Below, piece by piece: positions 26,960-36,044 of a stretch of DNA of 64,000 nucleotides. Each line of letters opens with the position of its first letter. Within the stretch, counting starts at the first letter, position 1. This DNA is from Bacillus sp. FJAT-18017. Lineage in GTDB: Bacteria > Bacillota > Bacilli > Bacillales > Cytobacillaceae. The notes below the pieces were generated by a model. The model saw only the letters and a program-made list of their open reading frames with translations. It had not been told where the DNA came from and did no database searches. Position numbers and translations under genes: made by a program. Location of the stretch: positions 4,679,501 to 4,743,500 of the forward strand of contig NZ_CP012602.1 in assembly GCF_001278805.1 (NCBI RefSeq), in the 5' to 3' direction.

Positions 26960-26976
26960 TTGTACCGCAAGTACAA
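26960..26976. promoter_or_regulatory. Dyad operator candidate before the TetR gene
   Basis: TTGTAC-CGCAA-GTACAA is a perfect 6+6 inverted repeat ending 20 bp before the regulator start codon, positioned for autorepression. No second copy is seen next to the pump gene start. Confidence 0.5.
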
Positions 26977-26996
26977 GTAATCCATAAGGTGATGAA

Positions 26997-27875
26997 ATGA
27001 ACGATAGGAAGCAGCATGTTATAAAAAGCGCTCATAAATTATTTGTGGAAAAAGGATTTCAGGCTACGTCCATACAGGACATTCTTGAATATAGCTGCAT
27101 TTCAAAAGGAACATTTTACAATTACTTTTCCTCAAAAAATGAGTTATTAATCGCCCTTATAAAATCAATCCGCAAGAAATTGGAATTCGACCTAGATGAG
27201 CTGCAGTTCGGCCATGAACGATCTGATATTGAAGTCTTTACTAAACAAATAGAATTACATCTCAAAGCAAATCGTACAAATAAATTGCTTTCTCTTTATG
27301 ATGAAGTTATGTTTTCAAATGATCCGGAACTAAAAAGGTATTTGAAAGAAAATCATCTACAAAATTTGAGATGGCTGTACCATCGGTTCATTGATATTTT
27401 CGGTGAAGAGAGAAAGCCATACCTTCTGGATTGCTCACTCATGTTTATGGGGATTCTCCAGCAAAGCTTAAAATTCAACTCACTGGCAAACTCTAGTATA
27501 TCAATTCATGAAATTGTCCGATTCAGTGTTGATCGAATTGTAAAAATAGTCGATGAAGTTTCTTTATCAAATGACAGACTGCTGGATCCATCCTTCCTCG
27601 AGAAATTATTCCCTAAGGATAAAGGAACAGACCAGGTTTTATGTATGAAACTGCGAAAGATGATTTCAGCCATTAAAAAAAATTACCGCCTTCAGGAGCA
27701 GGACAAAACGTATGAACTTTTAAATTTCATCGAAGAAGAAATCGTGAATGCAAAGGCACCGCGTGTGTTCGTTATTGAAAGTGCTATTGGTACATTAAAA
27801 TCCGAAAGAACGATTGATATGGATCGTATTACTGAATTAGAGCAGTTTGCAAAGGCTGTCTTAGAAACCAAATAA
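26997..27875 (+). CDS. TetR/AcrR-family transcriptional regulator
   Basis: Repressor-type regulator of 292 residues. The N-terminal helix-turn-helix is typical (VIKSAHKLFVEKGFQATSIQDILEYSCISKGTFYNYFSSKNELL, read as KGFQATSIQDIL and ISKGTFYNYFSSK). The C-terminal part (~60-292) is unusually long for TetR, ~190 being common, and helical. It is predicted to bind a ligand and control the divergent MDR pump. AAGGTGATG precedes the ATG, and a dyad lies just upstream. A strong terminator follows, so it is not part of the ger operon downstream. Confidence 0.88.
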   Translation: MNDRKQHVIKSAHKLFVEKGFQATSIQDILEYSCISKGTFYNYFSSKNELLIALIKSIRKKLEFDLDELQFGHERSDIEVFTKQIELHLKANRTNKLLSLYDEVMFSNDPELKRYLKENHLQNLRWLYHRFIDIFGEERKPYLLDCSLMFMGILQQSLKFNSLANSSISIHEIVRFSVDRIVKIVDEVSLSNDRLLDPSFLEKLFPKDKGTDQVLCMKLRKMISAIKKNYRLQEQDKTYELLNFIEEEIVNAKAPRVFVIESAIGTLKSERTIDMDRITELEQFAKAVLETK

Positions 27876-27890
27876 CCTTTATACACCTCA

Positions 27891-27918
27891 AAGCTTCCGC
27901 TGCTACGGAAGCTTTTTT
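27891..27918 (+). terminator. Terminator of TetR gene
   Basis: AAGCTTCCG and CGGAAGCTT form a 9-bp stem with a 6-base loop, followed by TTTTAATT on the plus strand. Confidence 0.88.
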
Positions 27919-27939
27919 AATTCCTGGCCCGTTCTTGAC

Positions 27940-27968
27940 TCATATTTCTTTTCCAAACATACATACTA
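27940..27968 (+). promoter_or_regulatory. Candidate sigma-G promoter of the ger operon
   Basis: TCATATT (27940-27946) and CATACTA (27962-27968) are 15 bp apart, close to the forespore sigma-G pattern TGMATA/CATNNTA. The site is about 40 bp upstream of the first ger gene. Germinant receptor operons are generally sigma-G dependent. Confidence 0.45.
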
Positions 27969-28008
27969 ACCTTATGATTCCATTTTTTCCTACAGGTTGG
28001 TGGCATAG

Positions 28009-29523
28009 GTGTTTAAAAGGAAAAACAGCTCGACTGCGAAAACGAACCGTGATACTCCCGTTCAAATAAAGGATCTTCTGGCCAATGCCGGGGAGTCAAG
28101 TGATTTTTCAAGTATTAGTCCATTCGAGGATAAAAAAATTTCTCTTCATTACTATTCGACTTTAATTGATGAAAAAAAGCTTTACGAGCTGGTCCTTCAG
28201 AATCTCCAAGACAAAATCAAAAATATACAGGTAATTTCAGATATCGTGAACATTATTCCTGTTGATGGTGTAAAGATAACCGAAGATCCAAAGGAAGTGG
28301 AAGAGAAGCTGCATAAAGGCTATGCCATACTCCTGTTTAAAAATGATATCCGGCATTGTGCTCTAATCAATATCGAAAATTGGTCTCAGGGTGTGCGGAA
28401 AACGAACGATACTAATAGTGAATACAGTGTTGTTGGCCCTAAATTAGGATTTATTGAGGATATTAAGGCAAACATGCACTTATTGAGGCGCGAGCTTTTG
28501 ACTTCAGACTTGGTCTTCGAAGAAATCAAAGTGGGGACTAAATTGAAAACCAACACCTCGATCGTTTATATGAAAGGTATAACAAATCCCGAGTATATCC
28601 ATACTGTCAGGCAGCGCCTCAAGGATGTCGATTTTGACGGCAGGGTTGATTCAACTGTCATCGAGCAGCTTATTTCCGATAATAATTATACCCCTTTCCC
28701 ATTATTCATTGTGACAGAAAGGGTTGATAGAGCCGTTTCTTCCCTGCTAAACGGTCAATTGGTTATCCTGACTGAAGGATCTTGTTATGCAATCATTGGC
28801 CCTTCAACTTTGATGGACTTTTTCTCCGCCGCGGAGGACTATTATTTATCCTGGATTCAAGGAACTTTTTTTCGATTAATTCGTTTTTTCGGTGTAGGTT
28901 TTTCAATATTAGCAACGCCCATGTACGTTGCTATTCTTACATATCATTACGAAGTTATTCCCAGTGACCTGCTTGGCCCAATTATTTTTTCACGGGCAAA
29001 TGTACCCTTCCCGCCTTTTTTGGAGGTTTTGTTTTTGGAAATAACGATTGAGCTGCTCCGCGAAGCTGGAGCTAGGCTGCCAAACAAAATTGGCCAGACA
29101 CTTGGAATCGTCGGAGGTATTGTAATAGGGCAAGCAACAGTAGAAGCTGCATTAACGAGCAACATTCTATTAATCATTGTCGCACTAGCCGCATTATCAT
29201 CGTTCACAACACCCATTTACAAAATGTCCAACACCGTCCGGCTGTTGAGATTTCCGCTTATTTTTTTGGCTGCAATCTGGGGTGGTTATGGTTTGGCAGT
29301 TGCCATCGTACTCTTGCTCGGACATCTTATGAAACTAAAGTCAATCGGGAATCCTTATATGGTCCCTCTCTTTCCGTTTCGTGTAAATGATATAGGCTCC
29401 GGGCTTTCAAGGCTTCCTTATTCACTTTCTAGTAAGAGGCCTGGATTATTTAGGCCCTTGCAAAAAAAGCGGTATAAAGTATCCGAAAATAATGACCCTC
29501 AGAAAGACCTTGATACTGAATAG
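28009..29523 (+). CDS. Spore germination protein, GerA family A subunit
   Basis: Germinant receptor A subunit of 504 residues, placed in the inner spore membrane. A soluble N-terminal region (~1-250) is followed by about five membrane helices (~285-455). Family motifs include DRAVSSLLNGQLVILTEGS, SPFEDYY-like AAEDYYLSW and PFPPFLEVLFLEITIELLREAGARLP, cut here as PPFLEVLFLE and ELLREAGARLP. Translation starts at GTG 28009 with AGGTTGGTGG upstream. It is the first of three genes (A-C-B). The germinant recognised cannot be inferred. Confidence 0.94.
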   Translation: MFKRKNSSTAKTNRDTPVQIKDLLANAGESSDFSSISPFEDKKISLHYYSTLIDEKKLYELVLQNLQDKIKNIQVISDIVNIIPVDGVKITEDPKEVEEKLHKGYAILLFKNDIRHCALINIENWSQGVRKTNDTNSEYSVVGPKLGFIEDIKANMHLLRRELLTSDLVFEEIKVGTKLKTNTSIVYMKGITNPEYIHTVRQRLKDVDFDGRVDSTVIEQLISDNNYTPFPLFIVTERVDRAVSSLLNGQLVILTEGSCYAIIGPSTLMDFFSAAEDYYLSWIQGTFFRLIRFFGVGFSILATPMYVAILTYHYEVIPSDLLGPIIFSRANVPFPPFLEVLFLEITIELLREAGARLPNKIGQTLGIVGGIVIGQATVEAALTSNILLIIVALAALSSFTTPIYKMSNTVRLLRFPLIFLAAIWGGYGLAVAIVLLLGHLMKLKSIGNPYMVPLFPFRVNDIGSGLSRLPYSLSSKRPGLFRPLQKKRYKVSENNDPQKDLDTE

Positions 29524-29533
29524 AGGTGAAATA

Positions 29534-30613
29534 ATGTATCGCCCTTTGTTATTTTTGATCACCATCATCCTGATCCTTATTCCCGGATGTGAACGAACCA
29601 AGATTATTGACAGATTGAGCATTGTTCATACTCTTGGGTATGACATCCAAAAAGACGGGACATTAGGTGCAACTGTTCTGTATCCCGATTACACAAAAGG
29701 GAAAAATAAACAAGCTTTGGAAATCAGGAATGTCGAAGGAGCAAATTCCAGCGAAATGCTTGCCCATACAAATCAGCAAACCAAATTTCCCATTGAACTT
29801 TCGAAGACAATTGTCATTGTATTTGGCGAGGATTTTGGGAAGGAAGGAGTAGGGCATATCATTCGGACCGTCTTCAACAATCCAACGATAGGTACCAGTG
29901 TTCAGACAGCTGTCGTAAAACCAAATGCAAAGGAGTTCCTAAAAAAGGTTAAGGAAAACGGGACATTGGCAGTAGCGGAAACCATTACCCAAAACTATAC
30001 AACGTTGTCAATGCCTCGGACAGATCTTCATATTTTTTTAAACAATTATTTTGGAGCTGGCAGGGATCCTTATATGCCCGTCCTTTCTCAAGGTACAGAA
30101 AATAGTGTCCGTATTGAAGGGCTAGCCGTTTTTAAGGATGATAAGTTAAAGCTTGAATTAAAGGAAAACCAATACGAAATTCTTGCCCTCCTTGATCCCT
30201 TTGAACACCAGGTTTTATTTGAAATACCGATAAAGAAAAATGAAAAGAAGGGGGAGATAGGCGTACGCGAAATAAGGAGTAAACCAACCTGGAAAGTCAC
30301 TGCTAATGATTCAATTAAGGTAAATCTAGATCTAAATGTCAAAATTCGAGAATTTCCTGGCTGGATCCAACTGAATCAAAAGAGTGATATAGATCTGATA
30401 AAGTCAGCAATTGAGAAAGAGTTAAAAAGTGAAATTTTAGAACTGATCCAGTTGTTAAAAAAGAACGGGGTAGATCCAATTGGACTTGGGGATTTGATCA
30501 GGTCACATGACGAAGCATGGAATGAAGATGATTTCTATAAGAATGAATATAAACACCTAAAGGTCGAGCCTGATATAACAGTAACAATTATTCAGGCTGG
30601 TATTCGAAGATAA
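29534..30613 (+). CDS. Ger(x)C family spore germination lipoprotein
   Basis: C subunit of the germinant receptor, 359 residues. The signal peptide ends in a lipobox (LILIPGC) with the lipid-modified cysteine at residue 19, anchoring it to the outer face of the inner spore membrane. The mature part has the GerAC three-domain layout, with RLSIVHTLGYDI near the start and the LEVEPDITV-like end (LKVEPDITVTIIQAG). ATG 29534 is chosen because AGAGGTG lies 5 bp upstream; an earlier in-frame ATG would overlap the A-subunit gene and spoil the signal peptide. Confidence 0.93.
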   Translation: MYRPLLFLITIILILIPGCERTKIIDRLSIVHTLGYDIQKDGTLGATVLYPDYTKGKNKQALEIRNVEGANSSEMLAHTNQQTKFPIELSKTIVIVFGEDFGKEGVGHIIRTVFNNPTIGTSVQTAVVKPNAKEFLKKVKENGTLAVAETITQNYTTLSMPRTDLHIFLNNYFGAGRDPYMPVLSQGTENSVRIEGLAVFKDDKLKLELKENQYEILALLDPFEHQVLFEIPIKKNEKKGEIGVREIRSKPTWKVTANDSIKVNLDLNVKIREFPGWIQLNQKSDIDLIKSAIEKELKSEILELIQLLKKNGVDPIGLGDLIRSHDEAWNEDDFYKNEYKHLKVEPDITVTIIQAGIRR

Positions 30614-30631
30614 TGAATCGGGGTAATAAAT

Positions 30632-31741
30632 ATGGATCGGACTGTTCAAGAAAAAAATAAACTTTCCCCGTTTTTTTTGTTTTTCCTTTTTCCCGCCTCC
30701 CAAATTGGAATAGGGACCTTAAACTTTCAAACCAGAATCGCAAAAGGAGCAGGCCATGATGCCTGGCTTTCACTGCTAGTTGTCGGATTAAGCTTAAACA
30801 TATTGTTTTTGATGGTGATGAGCATCTTAAAAAGTTCTCCGTCTGGTGATTTAATGGGATTCCACAAAAAGACTTTCGGAAAATACATTGGAAATTCCCT
30901 TAATATGATCCTTGTTTGTTACTTTGGCTTAATCAGCTTCAGCCTACTCTATGGATATATCGATATTTTACAGACGTGGGCGTTTGACATGATTCCACTT
31001 TGGGAATTAACATTTGCTATCTGTATCGTTGTCTACTATATTGTATCGGGAGGATTCAGGGTAGTTACAGGAATAGCCTTTTGGGGAGTTGTCATACCCA
31101 TATTTCTTATTTTCCCTTTCATTCTCTTGTACCCTTATCTTGAACTTCGTAATATGATGCCTATTTTCTCACATAGCATAAAAGACTATTTCGTTTCCGG
31201 CAGGGAAAGCATTTATCTTTTTATTGGCTTTGAGAATATCCTTATCTACTTTCCGTTTATAAAGAACCATGGACAATCCAAAAAGTGGGGGCATTTGGGT
31301 CTCTTCTCTACAACATTGCTTTATCTAAGCCTTTGTATCCTGACTTTTTTATACTATACACAGGGAAAGCTTGCCCATACACTATGGCCGACACTGGCCA
31401 TGATTAAATTAATTCGTTTTTCTGTATTGGAGAGCTACGAATTTGTTTTTATCTTCACCTTCTTCCTTGTCATCACATCTATTATTTCCATTTCCCTATG
31501 GTCGTGTACAAGGATTCTAAAAGTAACATACGGCTTTAAACCTACCCGTGCTCTTTTAGGATTTTTGATTGCCTTTTTCATTTTAAATCTGGCTTTAGAA
31601 GATATAGAATATGGAGAAAAGCTATCAAGAATCACAGCTTATTCAGGAATAGCCTTTCTATACGGCTATATCCCCTTCCTCTTCCTCGTCAGCATCATAA
31701 AAAGGAAAATGGAGAAAAAGAATAGTAAGGAACAACTGTGA
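30632..31741 (+). CDS. GerB-type endospore germination permease
   Basis: B subunit of the germinant receptor, 369 residues with about ten membrane helices. It is related to the APC superfamily of amino-acid transporters and forms the germinant-binding membrane part. PASQIGIGTLNFQTRIAKGAGHDAWLS (read as QIGIGTLNFQTRIAKGAG) matches the family opening. GGGG lies 8-10 bp before the ATG, and the gene follows gerC by 18 bp. The A-C-B order is seen in several Bacillus operons. Confidence 0.93.
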   Translation: MDRTVQEKNKLSPFFLFFLFPASQIGIGTLNFQTRIAKGAGHDAWLSLLVVGLSLNILFLMVMSILKSSPSGDLMGFHKKTFGKYIGNSLNMILVCYFGLISFSLLYGYIDILQTWAFDMIPLWELTFAICIVVYYIVSGGFRVVTGIAFWGVVIPIFLIFPFILLYPYLELRNMMPIFSHSIKDYFVSGRESIYLFIGFENILIYFPFIKNHGQSKKWGHLGLFSTTLLYLSLCILTFLYYTQGKLAHTLWPTLAMIKLIRFSVLESYEFVFIFTFFLVITSIISISLWSCTRILKVTYGFKPTRALLGFLIAFFILNLALEDIEYGEKLSRITAYSGIAFLYGYIPFLFLVSIIKRKMEKKNSKEQL

Positions 31742-31745
31742 TATA

Positions 31746-31785
31746 AGAAAGCCGGGCTATCCATATAAGGATGCCCGGCTTTCTT
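31746..31785 (+). terminator. Terminator of the ger operon
   Basis: AGAAAGCCGGGC-ATCC pairs with GGAT-GCCCGGCTTTCT, followed by TGTCT. It is strong and possibly bidirectional with the proline dehydrogenase gene. Confidence 0.85.
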
Positions 31786-31792
31786 GTCTACG

Positions 31793-31830
31793 TCTAGCTT
31801 CAGCGCCACAAATCGCTTGCGCTTTTGATA
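31793..31830. repeat. Collapsed relative of the 53401-53523 repeat
   Basis: On the minus strand the ends AAAAGCGCAAGCG and GGCGCTGAAGCTAGAC match the two ends of the ~120-bp repeat at 53401-53523, but nearly all of the interior is missing. It reads as an internally deleted copy. Confidence 0.55.
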
Positions 31831-31831
31831 T

Positions 31832-32800
31832 TTATTTTTTCTTGGTCAGCCTGCCTAGAAGGAATGCTCCAGCTGCCAGTCCAATCATTGTGTTAGTTTT
31901 CTTGTTGAATACTTGTTTTGCGACAAGGTTCAGGTTCTGAGGCCTTTCTGCAAGGCGGCGCATGAAGTAGCCATACCAGTCTTTTCCGAATGGAACATAC
32001 GTACAGAAGTTATAGCCTTCTTTCGCAAGCTCGTATTGAAGTTCTTTCCTGAAACCATATAGCATTTGGAATTCAAACTGGCTGTTTGGGATATTATGCT
32101 CCTTCACAAACAGTTTTACATGGTTAATGATGTTATGGTCATGCGTAGCAATTGAAGTAAATTTGCCATTCAGCAAATGCCACTCAATGATTTTCCGGTA
32201 GTTTGCATCAATATCCTTCTTATCCTGGAAAGCAATTTCAGCAGGCTCTTTATAAGCTCCTTTTACAAGGCGGATACGCATGTTCCGATAATTTTGAACT
32301 TGCTCTAGTGCGTTATGAAAATAAGCCTGAATGACCGTGCCAACGTTCTCATAATCCTCATAAAGGCGGTCAACAAGAAGAAAAGTCTTTTCCAGGTGGC
32401 TTGAATCTTCCATGTCAATATTCACAAAGATGTCGTACTCTGATGCTTTCGCAACGATTTCCCTTACGTTAGCAAGACAGAAGTCAAAATCGATATCGAG
32501 GCCAACCTGAGTCGGCTTGATAGATAGATGAGCTGATAATTTGTGTTCATGAATGGCATTAACAACCTTGAGGATTTGTTCCTTTGCTTCAGTTGCTTCT
32601 GATTCTTTGTAGACGAATTCCCCTAAGTTATCAACAGTAGCGGAAATGCCGTGCCTGTTCAATTCTTTTATACTTTCAATTGTTTCTTCAACGTTTGTCC
32701 CGGCAACAACACTTTGTGCACCTAACTTAAGGCCGTAATTTTTTGCAGCAGTATTCAGCATTTGGTTTTTGGATAGGCCAATGAAAAGATCTCTTAACAT
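31832..32800 (-). CDS. Proline dehydrogenase
   Basis: Flavoenzyme of 322 residues that oxidises L-proline to pyrroline-5-carboxylate, passing electrons to the membrane quinone pool. The (beta/alpha)8 FAD domain carries KGAYKEP, THD, LYGFR and the substrate motif YFMRRLAERPQN. It is the monofunctional PutB/FadM form, with no P5C dehydrogenase gene adjacent. An extra ~17-residue hydrophobic, basic tail (MIGLAAGAFLLGRLTKKK) may anchor it to the membrane. AAGGAG lies 8 bp before the ATG. Confidence 0.93.
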   Translation of the reverse strand: MLRDLFIGLSKNQMLNTAAKNYGLKLGAQSVVAGTNVEETIESIKELNRHGISATVDNLGEFVYKESEATEAKEQILKVVNAIHEHKLSAHLSIKPTQVGLDIDFDFCLANVREIVAKASEYDIFVNIDMEDSSHLEKTFLLVDRLYEDYENVGTVIQAYFHNALEQVQNYRNMRIRLVKGAYKEPAEIAFQDKKDIDANYRKIIEWHLLNGKFTSIATHDHNIINHVKLFVKEHNIPNSQFEFQMLYGFRKELQYELAKEGYNFCTYVPFGKDWYGYFMRRLAERPQNLNLVAKQVFNKKTNTMIGLAAGAFLLGRLTKKK

Positions 32801-33041
32801 CCCAATTGCTCCTTGTTATGTATTTTCTTTTATTATATCATGGCTGTCGAAAAAACTATTAATTTATCTATTAAAATATTTTTCCACTATAACATTAGTA
32901 AAAAATAGCAAATCTTTAAAAGGAGCAGGGTTTTATAGAATCATAGTTACATAGTTCCTTGAAGAGGGAAAAAGATATGGAGTGTAAAACACCACACTAA
33001 TTTCGGCTTCAGGCAGCGCTTCAATCAACTCTTGCAAGAAA

Positions 33042-33072
33042 AAAACCGCCGTCCCTCGAGGGAACAGCGGTC
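33042..33072 (-). terminator. Terminator of ring-cleaving dioxygenase gene
   Basis: On the minus strand ACCGCTGTTCCC/GGGACGGCGGT pair with one mismatch around TCGA, then TTTTTTTCTTG follows. Confidence 0.8.
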
Positions 33073-33086
33073 ATTCGTGAAGATAT

Positions 33087-34064
33087 TTATTCTTTTTCAA
33101 ACTCAATGGTGCTTCTAATGGTATTAATAGGCCGGACCATTTTTTCAATTTGCTCGCGTTTCGGTTCCAAAAATGGCGGCAGTGACAGTTTTTCTCCTAG
33201 TGTTTCGTACGGCTCATCCCCCATGAATCCTGGTCCATCTGTCGCAAACTCAAATAAGATACCTGGTGCTACTCGTACATAAAGGGAACCGAAGAAGAAG
33301 CGGTCAACAAATCCAGACGTTTGAAAACCAAAGCTTTCCATCCTCTTGATCCAATAATCAAGCACTTCCCGGTTCTCAACCCTGAATGCGGCATGGTGGA
33401 CAGTACCGAAACCCTGCCTTCCCTGTGGAAGAAGTGTATTAGGCTCAACAATGACTCCAGCACCATTCCCGCCTTCACCGACTTCGAACAAATAGAGGGA
33501 ACCTTCATGGGCAACTTCTTTGTAATCCATGACCTTTTCAAGAACTTGTCTGAAGTAATCAAAATGTGCCGTCCTAACATGAATCGGCCCAAGCCCGACA
33601 ATCGCATACTCCAATGGAATCGGCCCTTTTTTCCACGGAATTCCAGGGGCTACTCCATCAAGATGTTCATCAGAAATCAGTTGATATTGCTGATCATCAA
33701 AATCAACAAATGACAGTGTCTTTCTGCCAAACTGTTCCTTTATCCCTTTGTGGCTGACTTGCAAACGGTCGAAGCGCTCTACCCAATAACTTAATGCAGC
33801 ATCACTTGGAACACGGAATGATGTTTTGAAAATTTCATCTGTCCCATGTGTGCCTTTAGGGATACCCGGGAAATCAAAAAAGGTCATATCTGTTCCGGCA
33901 CTTCCCTCATCATCAGCGAAGAACAAGTGATAGGTCTGGATATCATCCTGGTTCACCGTCTTCTTGACGAGCCTCATCCCAAGTACATAAGTGAAGAATT
34001 CATAATTTTTTTCAGCACTGCTCGTAATAGCCGTAACATGGTGCATACCTTTTAATCCGTTCAT
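33087..34064 (-). CDS. VOC-family ring-cleaving dioxygenase (MhqO/MhqA-like)
   Basis: Glyoxalase/extradiol-dioxygenase protein of 325 residues built of two VOC modules; GMHHVTAITSSAEKNYEFFTYVLGMRLVKKTVNQDD (seen as HHVTAITSSAEKNYEFF and LGMRLVKKTVNQDD) opens the first and TVHHAAFRV the second. These His residues and a late Glu (ILFEFATDGPGF) are the likely metal ligands. In Bacillus such proteins help detoxify quinones or catechols under MhqR. GGAGG lies 7 bp before the ATG. An MhqR-like operator lies ~45 bp upstream, which supports this role. The exact substrate is unknown. Confidence 0.88.
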   Translation of the reverse strand: MNGLKGMHHVTAITSSAEKNYEFFTYVLGMRLVKKTVNQDDIQTYHLFFADDEGSAGTDMTFFDFPGIPKGTHGTDEIFKTSFRVPSDAALSYWVERFDRLQVSHKGIKEQFGRKTLSFVDFDDQQYQLISDEHLDGVAPGIPWKKGPIPLEYAIVGLGPIHVRTAHFDYFRQVLEKVMDYKEVAHEGSLYLFEVGEGGNGAGVIVEPNTLLPQGRQGFGTVHHAAFRVENREVLDYWIKRMESFGFQTSGFVDRFFFGSLYVRVAPGILFEFATDGPGFMGDEPYETLGEKLSLPPFLEPKREQIEKMVRPINTIRSTIEFEKE

Positions 34065-34105
34065 GTTTTTTCCTCCGTAAGAATGGTTATTTATCTTTAG
34101 TTGAT

Positions 34106-34125
34106 TTATCTCTACTTCGAGATAA
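34106..34125. promoter_or_regulatory. MhqR-like operator
   Basis: TTATCTC-TACTTC-GAGATAA is a perfect 7+7 inverted repeat and closely follows the MhqR box TATCTCGAATTCGAGATA from memory. It lies 42 bp upstream of the dioxygenase gene; no mhqR gene is in the window. Confidence 0.6.
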
Positions 34126-34166
34126 ATATATCACGAACAATAAACTAAGTCAACCACCGGACCTTT

Positions 34167-34670
34167 TTAATGAGTTCCGGTGGTCTCCAATGCTTGTTTC
34201 TGTCTCTCTTTCGTGACTGCAATCGCGTTAATCAATGTATTGGCCTGCTTAATCATATTGCCTTTCCCTTGAACATGGAGATACATAATCCTTGGCTTTT
34301 CATACATCCAATGGTTATGGATAGCGGAAATCTCAAGGCCGCCCTCCCTTAACTCATCAATAACAGGATTTACTTCTTCTTGGAGCAGTGCCATTTCACC
34401 GATGACCAAAGTTTCTTTATCATTCAATTTCTCAAATGCAAAATGAAAAGCTAGGCCCAACGTTTCAGGTGAAACCATTTCCCCCATATGAGTTGCTTCA
34501 ATACTATTTCGAGTGATTTCCAGACTGCAAACATTTTTCTCTGCTTTAACCTTCGTCTTGAAGATCTGTTCTAATGCTTTGCACTCTGGATTTTGTTTAC
34601 CCGCATTGACTTCATTTCCGTTCATGATTAACACTGCAACTATACCAAATAAGATAAATGTTTTTTTCAT
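34167..34670 (-). CDS. Secreted DUF1259 (LppY/LpqO-like) protein
   Basis: Exported protein of 167 residues. A signal peptide (KKTFILFGIVAVLIMNGNEVNAG) precedes a single DUF1259 domain with GEMALLQEEVNPVIDELREGGLEISAIHNHW and PRIMYLHVQGKG, the family hallmarks; the IHNHW histidines suggest metal or ligand binding. The biochemical function is unknown. ATG 34670 is chosen because GGAGGT lies 7 bp upstream. It sits between two redox genes with no terminator visible just upstream, so coupling to the OYE gene (gap 53 bp) is possible. Confidence 0.85.
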   Translation of the reverse strand: MKKTFILFGIVAVLIMNGNEVNAGKQNPECKALEQIFKTKVKAEKNVCSLEITRNSIEATHMGEMVSPETLGLAFHFAFEKLNDKETLVIGEMALLQEEVNPVIDELREGGLEISAIHNHWMYEKPRIMYLHVQGKGNMIKQANTLINAIAVTKERQKQALETTGTH

Positions 34671-34723
34671 CCGGGACACCTCCACCCTTATCGTTCCCTC
34701 CGAGGCGCCATTTATAAGCTACA

Positions 34724-35848
34724 TCAATCCTTTAGAGGAAACCAGCCGGGTGTGTTGACAATTGCCTGCCATAACGGATTTGGGACTACAAGTTTTTCCT
34801 GGTCATTTCTTGTAAGTGTTACACGAATCTCTTCTTCGTGACCTGATTTTACCTTCTCCACCCATTTGGGTTCAACAATCAATTCACGGCCAAGTGCGAT
34901 CAATGGAACTCCGCCAGCCATTGCCTTCTTAACGTCATCGGGAGAATAAAGCGACCCTACTCCAATGACCGGAATCTTATCTCCTACGCGGTCATGTATG
35001 AGGACAACCCGGGAACGGGAATCTGACTTGTCCCTCAGCGAACCTTTCCAAAAATCTTGAGTCGAAACGTGGAGGTAATCCAAGCCCTGTTCCGATAAAA
35101 CATCAGCCAACGTTAAAGTATCTTCCATTGTAATTCCTGGTTGCTCGATTTCTTCGGGGGAGAGCCTGTAGCCAACAATAAACGGGTCTATGGCATATTT
35201 TTTTGCAGTTTGCTTTACTGAGTCAATTACCGCTAACGGAAATGCCATCCGCTTCTCCAGGGATCCTCCCCACTCGTCTTCACGGCGGTTGGAATGAGGA
35301 GAGAAAAACTGCTGGATAAGATACGTATTGGCACCATGTATTTCAACTCCGTCAAAACCTGCCTCAATTGCCCTTCTAGTCGCCTCCCCAAAGGCGTTAA
35401 TGATGGACTTGACCTCTTCCCCTGTTAGTTCGCGGGGAGTCTTCGCACCAGGGCGCGCCGCTGCGACAGCACTCGCACTAACCGGCTGGCCGTCCTCAAG
35501 CAATTCTGGAGGTGACATCCTTCCGGCATGAAAAATTTGCAAAATCGCTTTTGCACCTTCTCCTTTAATAGTTTCCGCAAGCCTCCTCAAGCTAGAAATC
35601 TGTTCATCTGAATAAGCACTTATCTGGTCCTTGAATCCCTGGCCATCCCTGGTAACATTTGCGCAAGCTGTAATAACAGCACCTACTCCGCCAGACCGCT
35701 CCCGATAATAAGCCAATTCATCATCAGTAACCATACCATCTGCACCAGAAGACCAATTTGTCATAGGCGCCATTAAAATCCTATTCTTTAGCTTTACACC
35801 TGATGGCAGCGCTATTTCTTCTAACATTGCTTTATATTCCTCTTTCAT
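34724..35848 (-). CDS. NADH-dependent flavin oxidoreductase, OYE family (YqiG-like)
   Basis: FMN enzyme of 374 residues in the old yellow enzyme family, which reduces activated C=C bonds. The TIM-barrel shows NRILMAPMT, ILQIFHAGR, GFDGVEIHGANTYLIQQFFS (seen as EIHGANTYLIQQFFSPHSN), and VGSLYSPDD..GREL. The closing LWQAIVNTPGWFPLKD resembles Bacillus YqiG. ATG 35848 is chosen for its GGAGG 8 bp upstream. It may be cotranscribed with the DUF1259 gene downstream. The physiological substrate is unknown; enone or quinone detoxification would suit the neighbouring dioxygenase. Confidence 0.9.
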   Translation of the reverse strand: MKEEYKAMLEEIALPSGVKLKNRILMAPMTNWSSGADGMVTDDELAYYRERSGGVGAVITACANVTRDGQGFKDQISAYSDEQISSLRRLAETIKGEGAKAILQIFHAGRMSPPELLEDGQPVSASAVAAARPGAKTPRELTGEEVKSIINAFGEATRRAIEAGFDGVEIHGANTYLIQQFFSPHSNRREDEWGGSLEKRMAFPLAVIDSVKQTAKKYAIDPFIVGYRLSPEEIEQPGITMEDTLTLADVLSEQGLDYLHVSTQDFWKGSLRDKSDSRSRVVLIHDRVGDKIPVIGVGSLYSPDDVKKAMAGGVPLIALGRELIVEPKWVEKVKSGHEEEIRVTLTRNDQEKLVVPNPLWQAIVNTPGWFPLKD

Positions 35849-35997
35849 GATGTAATCCTCCATTCCCCACTGCATTTTTCCTACAAAGTTCCTAGTTCCC
35901 TATATAAATTCAACACAAACAACATGATTAGCTTTGGCCCATGCACCGGTTTTATTCCTGGCAATAAACAAACTAGTTAACATTTGCATGCACATTA

Positions 35998-36031
35998 AAA
36001 AGTCATCAAAGGATTTCCCCATGATGACTTT
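35998..36031 (-). terminator. Terminator of yunB
   Basis: AAAGTCATC and GATGACTTT form a 9-bp stem with a 15-base loop. TTTTTAATG follows on the minus strand. Confidence 0.75.
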
Positions 36032-36044
36032 GCTAAACATCGAC

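Noticed and set aside
32978..32999. Seven-codon frame with a weak GAGGG site
   Set aside because: The next gene downstream on that strand is far away and there is no paired hairpin, so a leader role is not supported.
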